NCBI RefSeq assembly: GCF_007679495.1
Contig: NZ_VEGP01000048.1
Span: 1-42,507, forward strand
DNA from: Paenibacillus sp. 32O-W
GTDB lineage: Bacteria > Bacillota > Bacilli > Paenibacillales > NBRC-103111
Length of the DNA stretch: 42,507 bases
Direction of reading: 5' to 3'
In this document: piece by piece, positions 1-7,790 of the stretch
Layout: every line of letters starts with the position of its first letter
Numbering within the stretch: position 1 is the stretch's first letter
Notes under the pieces: model-generated
What the model saw: only the letters and a program-made list of their open reading frames with translations
Database searches by the model: none
Told to the model about the DNA's origin: nothing
Position numbers and translations under genes: made by a program

Positions 1-190
1 AAATACAGTTAGACGTGCCGCTCCGCTTGCAACGATGCCTGCAGACGGTAAAATAGACGGATTTTCAAGGTAGTTTAGTCATTCGGCGCCATTTGCATCA
101 ATTTACCTGCATGAAATACAGTTAGACTCGCCATTCCGTTTGTACGGCACCAGCAGAAAATGAAAATAGACGGATTTTCAAGGTAGTGTC
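1..190. repeat. Dispersed repeat family 1, partial copies
   Basis: Two partial copies lie in tandem. AAATACAGTTAGAC occurs at the left edge and again near 116-129, and AAAATAGACGGATTTTCAAG occurs near 50-69 and again near 163-182. The same words recur, in either orientation, near 30.8-31.1, 38.8-38.9 and 42.2-42.4 kb. The copy is cut by the left window edge. No coding potential was seen. Confidence 0.75.
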
Positions 191-280
191 CCTCAGAGCT
201 AGGTTCCCTCTCTTGTGAAACGTGGCCATCCTTCCGTCTTCATTGCCTGAATATAGTTGTCTAATTGGAGGAATCAGTAT

Positions 281-1237
281 ATGGAGAGCCAGGAACCGTT
301 CAATAGAACGAAGAGAACCCTACCCGCGATACCGGAAACACAGCAAATAAAGCTCAGCGTCCCTCAGCCCTTCAGCTATACCGAAACATTAGGCTACTTG
401 TCCCGCTCGCCCAACGAGTGTATGTTCCGTATCCACAATGATAAACTATACTGTCACATTCCGGTAACGGATGAAGGAACGGGCCCTGTAATCGAAATCA
501 GCGGAGAGCAGGAAGGTTCTCTCGTTGTTACCTATTTGCAAGAGGGCCTTCCATCCAAGGCAAGCCGAGACATGGTAGCCGGATATGTTCGCGAATGGTT
601 TGATTTGGAGACGGACCTCGCTCCTTTTTACGAAATGGCCGCGGGCGATGCCCTGCTGAACAAGGTAGTCCGGCGGTTTTATGGCCTCCGCCTGGCCGGC
701 ATTCCCGATTTATTCGAAGCTCTTAGCTGGGGGATTATCGGGCAGCAGATTAATTTAGCCTTTGCCTACACGCTCAAGAGACGCCTCGTGGAATCGTTCG
801 GTAAGCATGTCGAATGGGACGGGGTCAAGTACTGGTGCTTCCCTTCCCCATCCGTCATTGCAGAGCTGAAGGTGGAGGACCTGACCCGGCTGCAGCTAAC
901 CGCCAGAAAATCCGAATATTTGATCGGCACAGCCCGGCTGATGGCGGAAGGCAAACTGACCAAGAAGCAGCTGCTGGAGGCAGGAAGCTGCGAGGAGGCG
1001 GAGCGGCTACTGGTCAGCATTCGGGGAATCGGTCCATGGACCGCCAATTACGTCCTGATGAGATGTCTCCGCTTCCCGTCCGCCTTCCCTATTGCCGATG
1101 TCGGTCTGCATAACGCCATCCGTGAGCTCTTGGGGAGGCCAAGCAAGCCCTCCATAGACGAAATCAGGAAGCTGGCCTCCACCTGGGCCGGATGGGAAGC
1201 CTATGCCACCTTCTACTTATGGAGAAGTATTTATTGA
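281..1237 (+). CDS. alkA: DNA-3-methyladenine glycosylase II (AlkA-type)
   Basis: Base-excision repair enzyme that would remove alkylated purines from DNA. The ATG at 281 is chosen because GGAGG at 267-271 sits 9 nt upstream; an upstream TTG at 257 would put the ribosome site inside the gene. The protein is about 318 aa. A helix-hairpin-helix (IRGIGPWTANYVL) lies around residues 247-260, followed by FPIADVGL, whose Asp (about 273) is the expected catalytic residue of the HhH-GPD superfamily. The region around WGIIGQQINLAFA fits the interface helix of AlkA enzymes. No AraC/Ada domain is fused. It is monocistronic as far as can be seen. The family call is firm; the exact substrate range is inferred. 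Confidence 0.9.
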   Translation: MESQEPFNRTKRTLPAIPETQQIKLSVPQPFSYTETLGYLSRSPNECMFRIHNDKLYCHIPVTDEGTGPVIEISGEQEGSLVVTYLQEGLPSKASRDMVAGYVREWFDLETDLAPFYEMAAGDALLNKVVRRFYGLRLAGIPDLFEALSWGIIGQQINLAFAYTLKRRLVESFGKHVEWDGVKYWCFPSPSVIAELKVEDLTRLQLTARKSEYLIGTARLMAEGKLTKKQLLEAGSCEEAERLLVSIRGIGPWTANYVLMRCLRFPSAFPIADVGLHNAIRELLGRPSKPSIDEIRKLASTWAGWEAYATFYLWRSIY

Positions 1238-1437
1238 AGCGGATCGGCTCCAATACGGGATGCAGGAGGATGGCTCTCCAACAGCATAGCCGAGTGTCCC
1301 CCGCCAGGGGCGGCCCTCTGCCGCTGGCTGAACGCCTTATAGTTTTTACCTATAAACACGATATCTTTTATATATTTCAATAATGAGGACCGGTCGACTA
1401 CAATGAATTCAACCAAATACGCAAGGAGGAAATAACG

Positions 1438-2121
1438 ATGGATCCGTCAGTAAAGAAGCTGTTCGATGCCGGTGCGAAAGACTACGAGTGGCAGAGGAGA
1501 AATTTGATTCCATGCTTTGACGATTTCTACGGGATGGCTCTGTCCTTGGTGGAAAGCGCTGATTCTTCCCCACGCATCCTGGATCTGGGGGCAGGGACGG
1601 GGCTGTTCTCCGGTCTGGTGCTGCAGAAGTACCCGAAGGCCCGTCTGACCCTCATCGATTTCAGCGAGCTGATGCTGGACAAAGCCCGCCAGAGATTCGG
1701 CTCCCAGGCGGCAAATGTTCAATATATTACGGCCGATTATTGCGATTATGCGTTTACCGAATCCTACGATTTCGTCATCTCTTCGCTGTCTATCCATCAT
1801 CTGCCCCATGACGACAAAAGAAAATTGTTCGCGAACGTGTATCATGCGCTGCGGGATGGTGGAGCTTTCGTCAATGCCGACCAGGCACGAGGCAGCACTC
1901 CCGAGACGGATGCTTACTATAAAAGGCGCTGGATGGCCTCCGTCAGCGCGAGCGGTCTTCCGCAAGAGATGATCGACGCCTCGGTGGAAAGAAGAAAGCA
2001 CGACATCAACGCCTCGGTAGAGGAGCAAATCCGCTGGATGGAGGAAGCCGGCTTCACCGACGTGGACTGCATGTACAAAAATCTGGAATTCGCCGTTTTC
2101 TATGGAAAAAAAGGCCGCTGA
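1438..2121 (+). CDS. Class I SAM-dependent methyltransferase
   Basis: A 227-aa cytoplasmic methyltransferase starting at ATG 1438, with AGGAGG centred about 10 nt upstream. Motif I is ILDLGAGTGLFS near residue 50 and the acidic end of the second strand is LIDFSE near residue 78. A post-motif segment, VISSLSIHHLPHDDKR, is typical of the UbiE/Methyltransf_25 type. No substrate-specific domain is visible, so the target molecule is unknown. The gene stands alone, 200 bp after the glycosylase. The upstream spacer has an AT-rich stretch (about 1340-1385) that could hold its promoter, but no clean -35/-10 pair was fixed. Confidence 0.85.
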   Translation: MDPSVKKLFDAGAKDYEWQRRNLIPCFDDFYGMALSLVESADSSPRILDLGAGTGLFSGLVLQKYPKARLTLIDFSELMLDKARQRFGSQAANVQYITADYCDYAFTESYDFVISSLSIHHLPHDDKRKLFANVYHALRDGGAFVNADQARGSTPETDAYYKRRWMASVSASGLPQEMIDASVERRKHDINASVEEQIRWMEEAGFTDVDCMYKNLEFAVFYGKKGR

Positions 2122-2234
2122 TCCCCTGCTATCGTTTCATACCGAGTCTTCCTGTAGTCGGCGAGCTTTCCCACAAGCGTATTAGCATAAAACGGCCCCG
2201 TCCCAACTATGAAGCAAGAAGGACCTCTGGTCGC

Positions 2235-2390
2235 TTTTGCACGAATTATCGTACAATCTGCCGTATATATGGCCGCAACGGTCCGACTTTTAATCGTACA
2301 TACGGACGCGCAGGTTCCGGGAACGAGAACGAGTGCATTTTGCACGCGAATTATACAACCTGCCGTGTATATGGCCGCAACGGTCCGACT
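2235..2390. repeat. Two tandem copies of a ~53-bp intergenic unit
   Basis: 2235-2288 and 2338-2390 both begin TTTTGCACG and end with ATATGGCCGCAACGGTCCGA plus CT, with small internal differences. The spacer between them carries GGTTCCGGGAACGAG, which resembles half of the palindrome that follows at 2399-2421. The start of the unit resembles a stretch at about 12985-13010. No gene is supported in 2122-2777 apart from this repeat and hairpin. Confidence 0.75.
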
Positions 2391-2398
2391 ATATGGAC

Positions 2399-2428
2399 GC
2401 ACTCGTTCCCGGAACGAGTGCGTTTTGT
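2399..2428 (+). terminator. Perfect 11-bp hairpin, possible terminator
   Basis: GCACTCGTTCC and GGAACGAGTGC are perfect complements separated by one base and are followed by GTTTTGTTG. It could end transcription from the methyltransferase, although the gene end is 280 bp away. It is also the right boundary of the tandem repeat. Confidence 0.5.
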
Positions 2429-2777
2429 TGACGTGGAAATGAAGTCCTTCTGGGGCAGCCAAAGTTAACTCTATGCGGGCTTAAAAATCATAAATCAACT
2501 TTGATAACCCCCTGTCTTTGGCCGGAAGAGCTTCGAATCGCCTACTCCAGCTCGTTCCTGCCGTTCCCCGGGCAGTCCGGGGACATTTCATTCATATCAC
2601 TCTTCGCGTGACCCATCCCTTGTCCCGAAAACATCGTAAAATCACTATATATTTTAGTATTTTACCATGTTGTATGAACCCACCCGACCCTCCATAATGA
2701 AGAGAACATCGAGAATGGAGGCCGTTGAGAAGATGAAGTAAGCTTAAATCCCAATAAGGAAAGGAGAGCTCGCACCT

Positions 2778-4439
2778 TTGAGAACTTTTTCTGAAGGCGT
2801 TTCCAAAAGGCTGGTTTGGCTGCTATGCGGTACGGTCGTATTGTCCGGCTGCACGGGGAACCCGTCTCCCGGGGGAGAAACAGCGGCAGACCAGAAGAAA
2901 GTTTCGGCTCCGGGGACGTTTCCGATTGTGGATGAGAAAATAACGATCAAGCTGTTCACGAAGCATGATCCCAAGGTGGAGGATTACGCCACTAACGAGT
3001 TCACCAAATGGTATGAAGAGAAGACCAACATTCATATCGATTGGCAAACCGTGCCGGTGTCGGCATTGGCCGAGAAGCTGCAGGTGACGTTGGCCGGCGG
3101 CGATTTGCCGGAGGTGATTATGACCGCAGGGCTTACCCCGAGCCAATTGGTAGCCTACGGCAGCCAAGGCTTATTCCTTCCTCTTAACGACTTGATTGAC
3201 CAATATGCCCCTAACATCAAGAAAATGATGGAGCAGGTTCCGGAATCAAGGAAGTATCTGTATGCGCCGGATGGCAACATATATGGGCTGCCCCGGTATT
3301 CGGAGAACGTCCATACGTCCATGCCGAAGAAATTATGGATCAATCAGAAGTGGCTGGACAATCTCGGCCTGCAAATGCCGGAAACGACAGAAGATCTCTA
3401 CAACGTATTGAAAGCGTTTAAAACCGAAGATCCGAACGGAAACGGCAAAGCCGACGAAATCCCCTTTGCCGGCGCCACTCAAGATAATAACGAGCCCGAA
3501 TCGTTCATCATGCAGTCCTTCCTGTTCTTCGACAGAGATACTTATGTCATGGTGGAGAATGACAAGATCGTATTTACCGGAGATAGCGAAGGTTACAAGG
3601 AAGGGCTCAAATACTTGAGACGGCTCATCCAGGAGGGGCTCCTCGCACCGGAATCGTTCACCCAGGACCGCAAAGCGCTGACCGCTCTGTCGGAAGCGCC
3701 GGAGGGAGCGCGTCTGGGGGCGGCGCCCGGCCTTATATGGACCCAATTCTCGGTCAGCAACTCCCCGCTCGGGCGGGACAAAGAGTTCGTGCCCGTACCT
3801 ATTCTGGCCGGTCCGGACGGGAAACGATACGGCTTCGATAAGGGCGAAAGCGTTATTCCTGCGGAATTTGTCATTACGAAAAATGCCAAAAATCCGGAGG
3901 CGGCCATCCGCTGGATCGACTTTTTCTACGATTCGTCCCAAATGCTCGAGACCGGCATGAGCCCGTCTTACGGCATAGAAGGCGTCCATTGGGAGAAGAT
4001 CGAGCCGGGCAAATTCGGTCTGGACGGAGTCACGCCTGCCGAATTCCGGATTTTGGTGCAGCCGGGGACACCGGGCAATTATTACTGGAATCAGAGCGTT
4101 CCCAGCTACAGCACCGTGAAAACGATGTACCGCTACGAGGTCACGCCGGAAATGGACAGCGAGGTCGTTCTGTATAACACGACTAAAGAGCTGTACAAAC
4201 CGTACTCCATGCTGGACAAAAAGCTTCCTTTCCTTTATTTCATGCCTGAAGATTTGGCCAAATATGGAGACTTGCAAAAAAATATCGTCGGCGTCGTCCG
4301 CCAGTTCATGCTTAAATTCGTGACGGGAAATCTCGATATCGACAAAGATTGGGATAAATACATTCAGGAGCTGAACAACGCCGGATTGAAGCAATACGTG
4401 GACATTCTGCAGGAAACCTACGATAAGAACAAGGAATGA
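2778..4439 (+). CDS. Extracellular solute-binding lipoprotein (carbohydrate ABC importer)
   Basis: Cell-surface lipoprotein that should bind a sugar or oligosaccharide and deliver it to the permeases encoded next. The start is TTG 2778, with AAGGAGAG just upstream. The signal peptide has a hydrophobic stretch and the lipobox LSGC, with the lipidated Cys at residue 25. At 553 aa it matches the large LplA/YtcQ-type binding proteins of Paenibacillaceae. A Ca-binding-like segment, DPNGNGKADEIP, lies near residues 220-231 and is a common feature of this group. The stop overlaps the first ATG of the next frame, so the genes are tightly coupled. The ligand cannot be read from sequence. Confidence 0.9.
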   Translation: MRTFSEGVSKRLVWLLCGTVVLSGCTGNPSPGGETAADQKKVSAPGTFPIVDEKITIKLFTKHDPKVEDYATNEFTKWYEEKTNIHIDWQTVPVSALAEKLQVTLAGGDLPEVIMTAGLTPSQLVAYGSQGLFLPLNDLIDQYAPNIKKMMEQVPESRKYLYAPDGNIYGLPRYSENVHTSMPKKLWINQKWLDNLGLQMPETTEDLYNVLKAFKTEDPNGNGKADEIPFAGATQDNNEPESFIMQSFLFFDRDTYVMVENDKIVFTGDSEGYKEGLKYLRRLIQEGLLAPESFTQDRKALTALSEAPEGARLGAAPGLIWTQFSVSNSPLGRDKEFVPVPILAGPDGKRYGFDKGESVIPAEFVITKNAKNPEAAIRWIDFFYDSSQMLETGMSPSYGIEGVHWEKIEPGKFGLDGVTPAEFRILVQPGTPGNYYWNQSVPSYSTVKTMYRYEVTPEMDSEVVLYNTTKELYKPYSMLDKKLPFLYFMPEDLAKYGDLQKNIVGVVRQFMLKFVTGNLDIDKDWDKYIQELNNAGLKQYVDILQETYDKNKE

Positions 4440-4456
4440 AGCTCGGGGGTGGACGG

Positions 4457-5371
4457 GTGAATGCGTTAAGACGCAAGCAAATTTGGGACAATTGGCAGCT
4501 TTACGTACTGATCTTTCTGCCCTTTGTGTACGTCATCGTTTTTCATTACTTGCCGATGTACGGATTGCTTATCGCTTTTAAAAACTACAACCTGGCCAAA
4601 GGGATATGGGGCAGCGAGTGGGCGGGACTTTCCCATTTCGCAAGATTTTTCGGCTCCTATGATTTTGTGCTTGTGCTCAAGAATACTCTCGGACTAAGCC
4701 TTTACAATTTGGGAGTCGGCTTTCCAGCTCCGATTATTCTTGCACTATCTCTCAATTATTTACGGAACCGCAGGTTCAAGAAGCTGGTGCAGATGGTGAC
4801 GTATGCCCCCCATTTCATTTCGGTCGTCGTATTGGTCGGAATTGTCGTCCAATTACTGTCGGTTCATACGGGAATCGTCAATCAGATGATCGAGGCTATT
4901 ACCGGCAAGCAGATCAATTTTCTCGGAGAGCCGCTCTATTTCAAGTCCATCTACGTCTGGTCCGGCATCTGGCAGCAGATTGGCTGGGGATCCATTATTT
5001 ATTTGGCGGCTCTATCCGCCATTGACCCTCATCTCCATGAAGCGGCCGTTATGGATGGCGCCAGCAAATTGCAGCGCATATGGCACATAGACATTGCGGG
5101 AATTATGCCCACGATCGTTGTCCTGCTCATTCTCGATGTCGGGCAGATCATGAACGTAGGCTTCCAGAAGGTACTGCTGCTGCAGAATCAATTGAACCTG
5201 GAAGCCTCGGAAGTGATTGACACTTATGTGTACAAAGTGGGCATTATCTCGGGAATTCCCAACTATTCTTACGCCACTGCCATTGGTCTGTTTAAATCTT
5301 TGATCGGATTGATCCTTATAGTGTCAGTGAACAAAATAGCCCGAAAAGTAAGCGACACAAGCCTATGGTAG
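4457..5371 (+). CDS. Sugar ABC transporter permease, LplB type
   Basis: Integral membrane subunit of the importer. The GTG at 4457 is preferred because GGGGGTGG lies just upstream; an in-frame ATG at 4436 overlaps the lipoprotein stop and has no better site. About six hydrophobic segments are visible, starting with LYVLIFLPFVYVIVFHYLPM. The EAA-type loop for contact with the ATPase is EAAVMDGASKLQRIWHIDI. The ending (IARKVSDTSLW) is typical of LplB proteins. No ATPase is encoded nearby. In related Firmicutes a shared MsmX-type ATPase serves such importers; that is inference here. Confidence 0.92.
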   Translation: MNALRRKQIWDNWQLYVLIFLPFVYVIVFHYLPMYGLLIAFKNYNLAKGIWGSEWAGLSHFARFFGSYDFVLVLKNTLGLSLYNLGVGFPAPIILALSLNYLRNRRFKKLVQMVTYAPHFISVVVLVGIVVQLLSVHTGIVNQMIEAITGKQINFLGEPLYFKSIYVWSGIWQQIGWGSIIYLAALSAIDPHLHEAAVMDGASKLQRIWHIDIAGIMPTIVVLLILDVGQIMNVGFQKVLLLQNQLNLEASEVIDTYVYKVGIISGIPNYSYATAIGLFKSLIGLILIVSVNKIARKVSDTSLW

Positions 5372-5390
5372 CTCGAAGGGGGGATGTGCC

Positions 5391-6287
5391 TTGATCGAAA
5401 ACCGGCTGATCAAAGAAACGGGCCTGGATAAGCTGTTCACCATTGCCAACTACCTGTTCGCCGGCATTCTTCTGCTGTTGGTCCTGTATCCTCTTGTATA
5501 TGTACTCAGCGCCTCGTTCAGTTCGCCGGAGTCGCTGATGGGAGGCAGAGTTTGGCTGTTTCCCGTGGATATCGGACTGGCCGGATATAAAGCCGTATTC
5601 GAGTACAAGGGCGTCTGGATCGGCTATTCCAACAGCCTGTTTTATACCGTAGCAGGGACGGTCATCAATGTGGTCATGACGATTGCGGCCGCTTACCCGC
5701 TTTCGCGCAAAGATTTTTACGGCGGAAGAACGATCATGCTGATCTTTGCTTTTACCATGATTTTCTCAGGCGGGCTTATCCCCAATTATTTGCTGGTGAA
5801 AGAGCTCGGCTTGCTGAACACCCGCTGGGCGCTGCTTATTCCGAATGCGATGAGCATCTTCAATGTCGTCGTGATGATGAGCTTCTTCCGCAGCAATATT
5901 CCTGCCGAATTGCTGGAATCGGCCAAGATGGACGGATGCAGCAACTTCCGGTTTTTGCTCAGCATCGTCCTGCCGCTGTCCGGAGCGGTCATTGCCGTTA
6001 TTACGCTGTTCTATGCGGTGGGACATTGGAACAGTTTTTTCGACGCGCTGCTCTATTTGTCCGACAAGAACAAATTTCCTCTACAGATCTACTTGCGGGA
6101 AATATTGCTGCTGAACACTACGAGCGATATCACACTGAATGTGGATGAGGAAAGCAAAAATTTCTACTTGAGCGAATTATTGAAGTATTCGCTGATCATT
6201 CTTTCCAGCTTGCCGATGATCGTACTGTACCCGTTTGTACAAAAATATTTTGTTAAAGGCGTCATGGTCGGATCGCTCAAAGGGTAA
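5391..6287 (+). CDS. Sugar ABC transporter permease, LplC/YtcP type
   Basis: Second membrane subunit, 298 aa, from TTG 5391 with AAGGGGGG at about 5376-5383. There are about six hydrophobic segments; the first is YLFAGILLLLVLYPLVYVLS. The coupling loop is ESAKMDGCSNFRFLLSIVLPLS. The C terminus (FVKGVMVGSLKG) is the common ending of this family. It follows the LplB gene by 19 bp and is followed 44 bp later by the oxidoreductase gene, so all four are probably one transcript. It would pair with the LplB protein to form the translocation pore. Confidence 0.92.
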   Translation: MIENRLIKETGLDKLFTIANYLFAGILLLLVLYPLVYVLSASFSSPESLMGGRVWLFPVDIGLAGYKAVFEYKGVWIGYSNSLFYTVAGTVINVVMTIAAAYPLSRKDFYGGRTIMLIFAFTMIFSGGLIPNYLLVKELGLLNTRWALLIPNAMSIFNVVVMMSFFRSNIPAELLESAKMDGCSNFRFLLSIVLPLSGAVIAVITLFYAVGHWNSFFDALLYLSDKNKFPLQIYLREILLLNTTSDITLNVDEESKNFYLSELLKYSLIILSSLPMIVLYPFVQKYFVKGVMVGSLKG

Positions 6288-6331
6288 TCCGCATACACGC
6301 TGCATAAACAATGGACATGGAGGGATATATG

Positions 6332-7639
6332 ATGAAAGCATTGCTGGTCGGCATTGGAGGATTCGGTTCCGGATGGTACCGGAGGCTTCGCAATCAATAT
6401 AGTGAGCTGCAGTTGGCGGTTGCCGATACCGATGAAAGCAAGCGAGCCAAGGTGGAAGAAGACGGTGTCCCTTTCTACACCTCGGTACAAGAAGCGATTG
6501 AGAAGGAACGGCCCGATGTGCTGCTCAACGTCACTCCGCCGCATATCCACAAGGAAATCAACCATCTCGCATTCGATCATCGAATTCCCGTCTTTTGCGA
6601 AAAGCCGATTGCGGATAACTACGAGGATGCCATCGCGATGGTGGAAAGAGCGGAGAAAGAAAATATTCCGTTCATGATCGCCGAAAACTACCGTGCTTTC
6701 CCGTTTGTCCGAAAGTTAAGAAAGCTCATCGCGGACGGTGAAATCGGCAGCATCCTTACGATCGACGGAGTGTTCTACCGTTACAGCGAAATGGCGCATT
6801 CGGACAAAACCGCCATTCTGGAAGGCTTGATCGTCCATCATTTCGATCTGATCCGCTATTTGACAGGGCGGGAGATCGGGAAAGTGTTCGCGACATACCG
6901 CCACAGCCTGAATATCGTTATGGAGCTGCAAGCAGGCATTACGGCCACCTTCCGCTGCTCCGTCCGATCGAAGGGCAAGCATACCGATTGGGCCGGCAAT
7001 TGGCGGATCGAAGGCGATCAAGGCTGCCTGGAGCTGATAGATAACCAGATTCATCTGACGAAAGACGGAGCCACCACATTGATCGATGATTTTAGCGATG
7101 TTCATGCTCCGGGCCCGTTTACGGAATTTCTGCAGTCCCTTGAGGAGCAGAGAGAGCCGGAGACAAGCGCCAAGGACTACTTGAGAAATCAGGCGCTCGC
7201 ACATTATTGCAGGGAATCCATCACTACGCACCAAGCAGTGGATACTTCTGCGAGCTGGGGGTATGGTCCAATGATTGTCCGCAACTATTACGATATGGAA
7301 TTCGGTCCCCCATCGGTCAGCCATCACGGGAAGGGGATGACCCGAGGGAAGAGGCTGTATTCCCGTGAAGATTTCGATACGCCGATCATGTTCCTCGGCT
7401 ACGGAGAAATCCCGCCGGGGGCTTCCATCGGCTATCACGGCCACCGGGAGGACGAAGAGGTATACATCATCCTGGAAGGGACCGGATTAATGACCGTCAA
7501 CGGCCAGACGCGGCAGGTCAAAGCCGGGGATGTCATCCTGAACAAGCCTTGGTGGAAGCACGGGTTGGAAAATAACAGTGATCAGCCTCTCCGGACCTTA
7601 ATCTTCGAAGTGCTGAAGACACCGGCCGCTGACAAGTGA
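6332..7639 (+). CDS. Gfo/Idh/MocA oxidoreductase with C-terminal cupin domain
   Basis: Predicted NAD(P)-dependent sugar or inositol dehydrogenase. The start is ATG 6332, 7 nt after GGAGGG; ATGs at 6311 and 6329 are less well placed. The N terminus has the Rossmann fingerprint VGIGGFGSG, and FCEKPIAD at about 89-96 gives the EKP motif of the family. From about residue 340 a second domain begins. GYHGHREDEEVYIILEG is a textbook cupin motif 1 (two His, Glu), and WWKHGLEN supplies the last His. At 435 aa it is longer than single-domain members. It is the last gene of the importer operon, so it probably oxidises the imported sugar or a product of it. The cupin may bind a metal and sugar or act as an isomerase; this is not proven. 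Confidence 0.88.
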   Translation: MKALLVGIGGFGSGWYRRLRNQYSELQLAVADTDESKRAKVEEDGVPFYTSVQEAIEKERPDVLLNVTPPHIHKEINHLAFDHRIPVFCEKPIADNYEDAIAMVERAEKENIPFMIAENYRAFPFVRKLRKLIADGEIGSILTIDGVFYRYSEMAHSDKTAILEGLIVHHFDLIRYLTGREIGKVFATYRHSLNIVMELQAGITATFRCSVRSKGKHTDWAGNWRIEGDQGCLELIDNQIHLTKDGATTLIDDFSDVHAPGPFTEFLQSLEEQREPETSAKDYLRNQALAHYCRESITTHQAVDTSASWGYGPMIVRNYYDMEFGPPSVSHHGKGMTRGKRLYSREDFDTPIMFLGYGEIPPGASIGYHGHREDEEVYIILEGTGLMTVNGQTRQVKAGDVILNKPWWKHGLENNSDQPLRTLIFEVLKTPAADK

Positions 7640-7642
7640 ACT

Positions 7643-7752
7643 CGTTCAGCTTAGCTGAACATCGAGTAATCAGATGGAGACTCTACTCCACCTGATTTAG
7701 AGCCCACCTATAGAGGTGGGGGTCTTAACCCGATAATACCAACATCGGGATA
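7643..7752. mobile_element. Cluster of four hairpins, possible IS200/IS605-type end remnant
   Basis: Within 110 bp there are four inverted repeats: GTTCAGC/GCTGAAC with outer ACTC/GAGT; ATCAGATGGAG/CTCCACCTGAT with one mismatch; CCCACCT/AGGTGGG followed by GGTCTT; and CCCGAT/ATCGGG. Nothing codes here. Such a run of short palindromes is what the 3' end of tnpB-carrying elements and their guide RNA looks like, but no tnpA or tnpB is present. That assignment rests on memory of such ends, not on a search. The cluster separates the importer operon from the sensor kinase and may also stop transcription. Confidence 0.4.
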
Positions 7753-7790
7753 ATCCTCCGGATGAACATTAGGAACAGGTGGGACTTCAT

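Noticed and set aside
3333-4394. 353-codon open frame on the minus strand
   Set aside because: It lies wholly inside the lipoprotein gene in a shadow frame, has no ribosome site and no recognisable domain.
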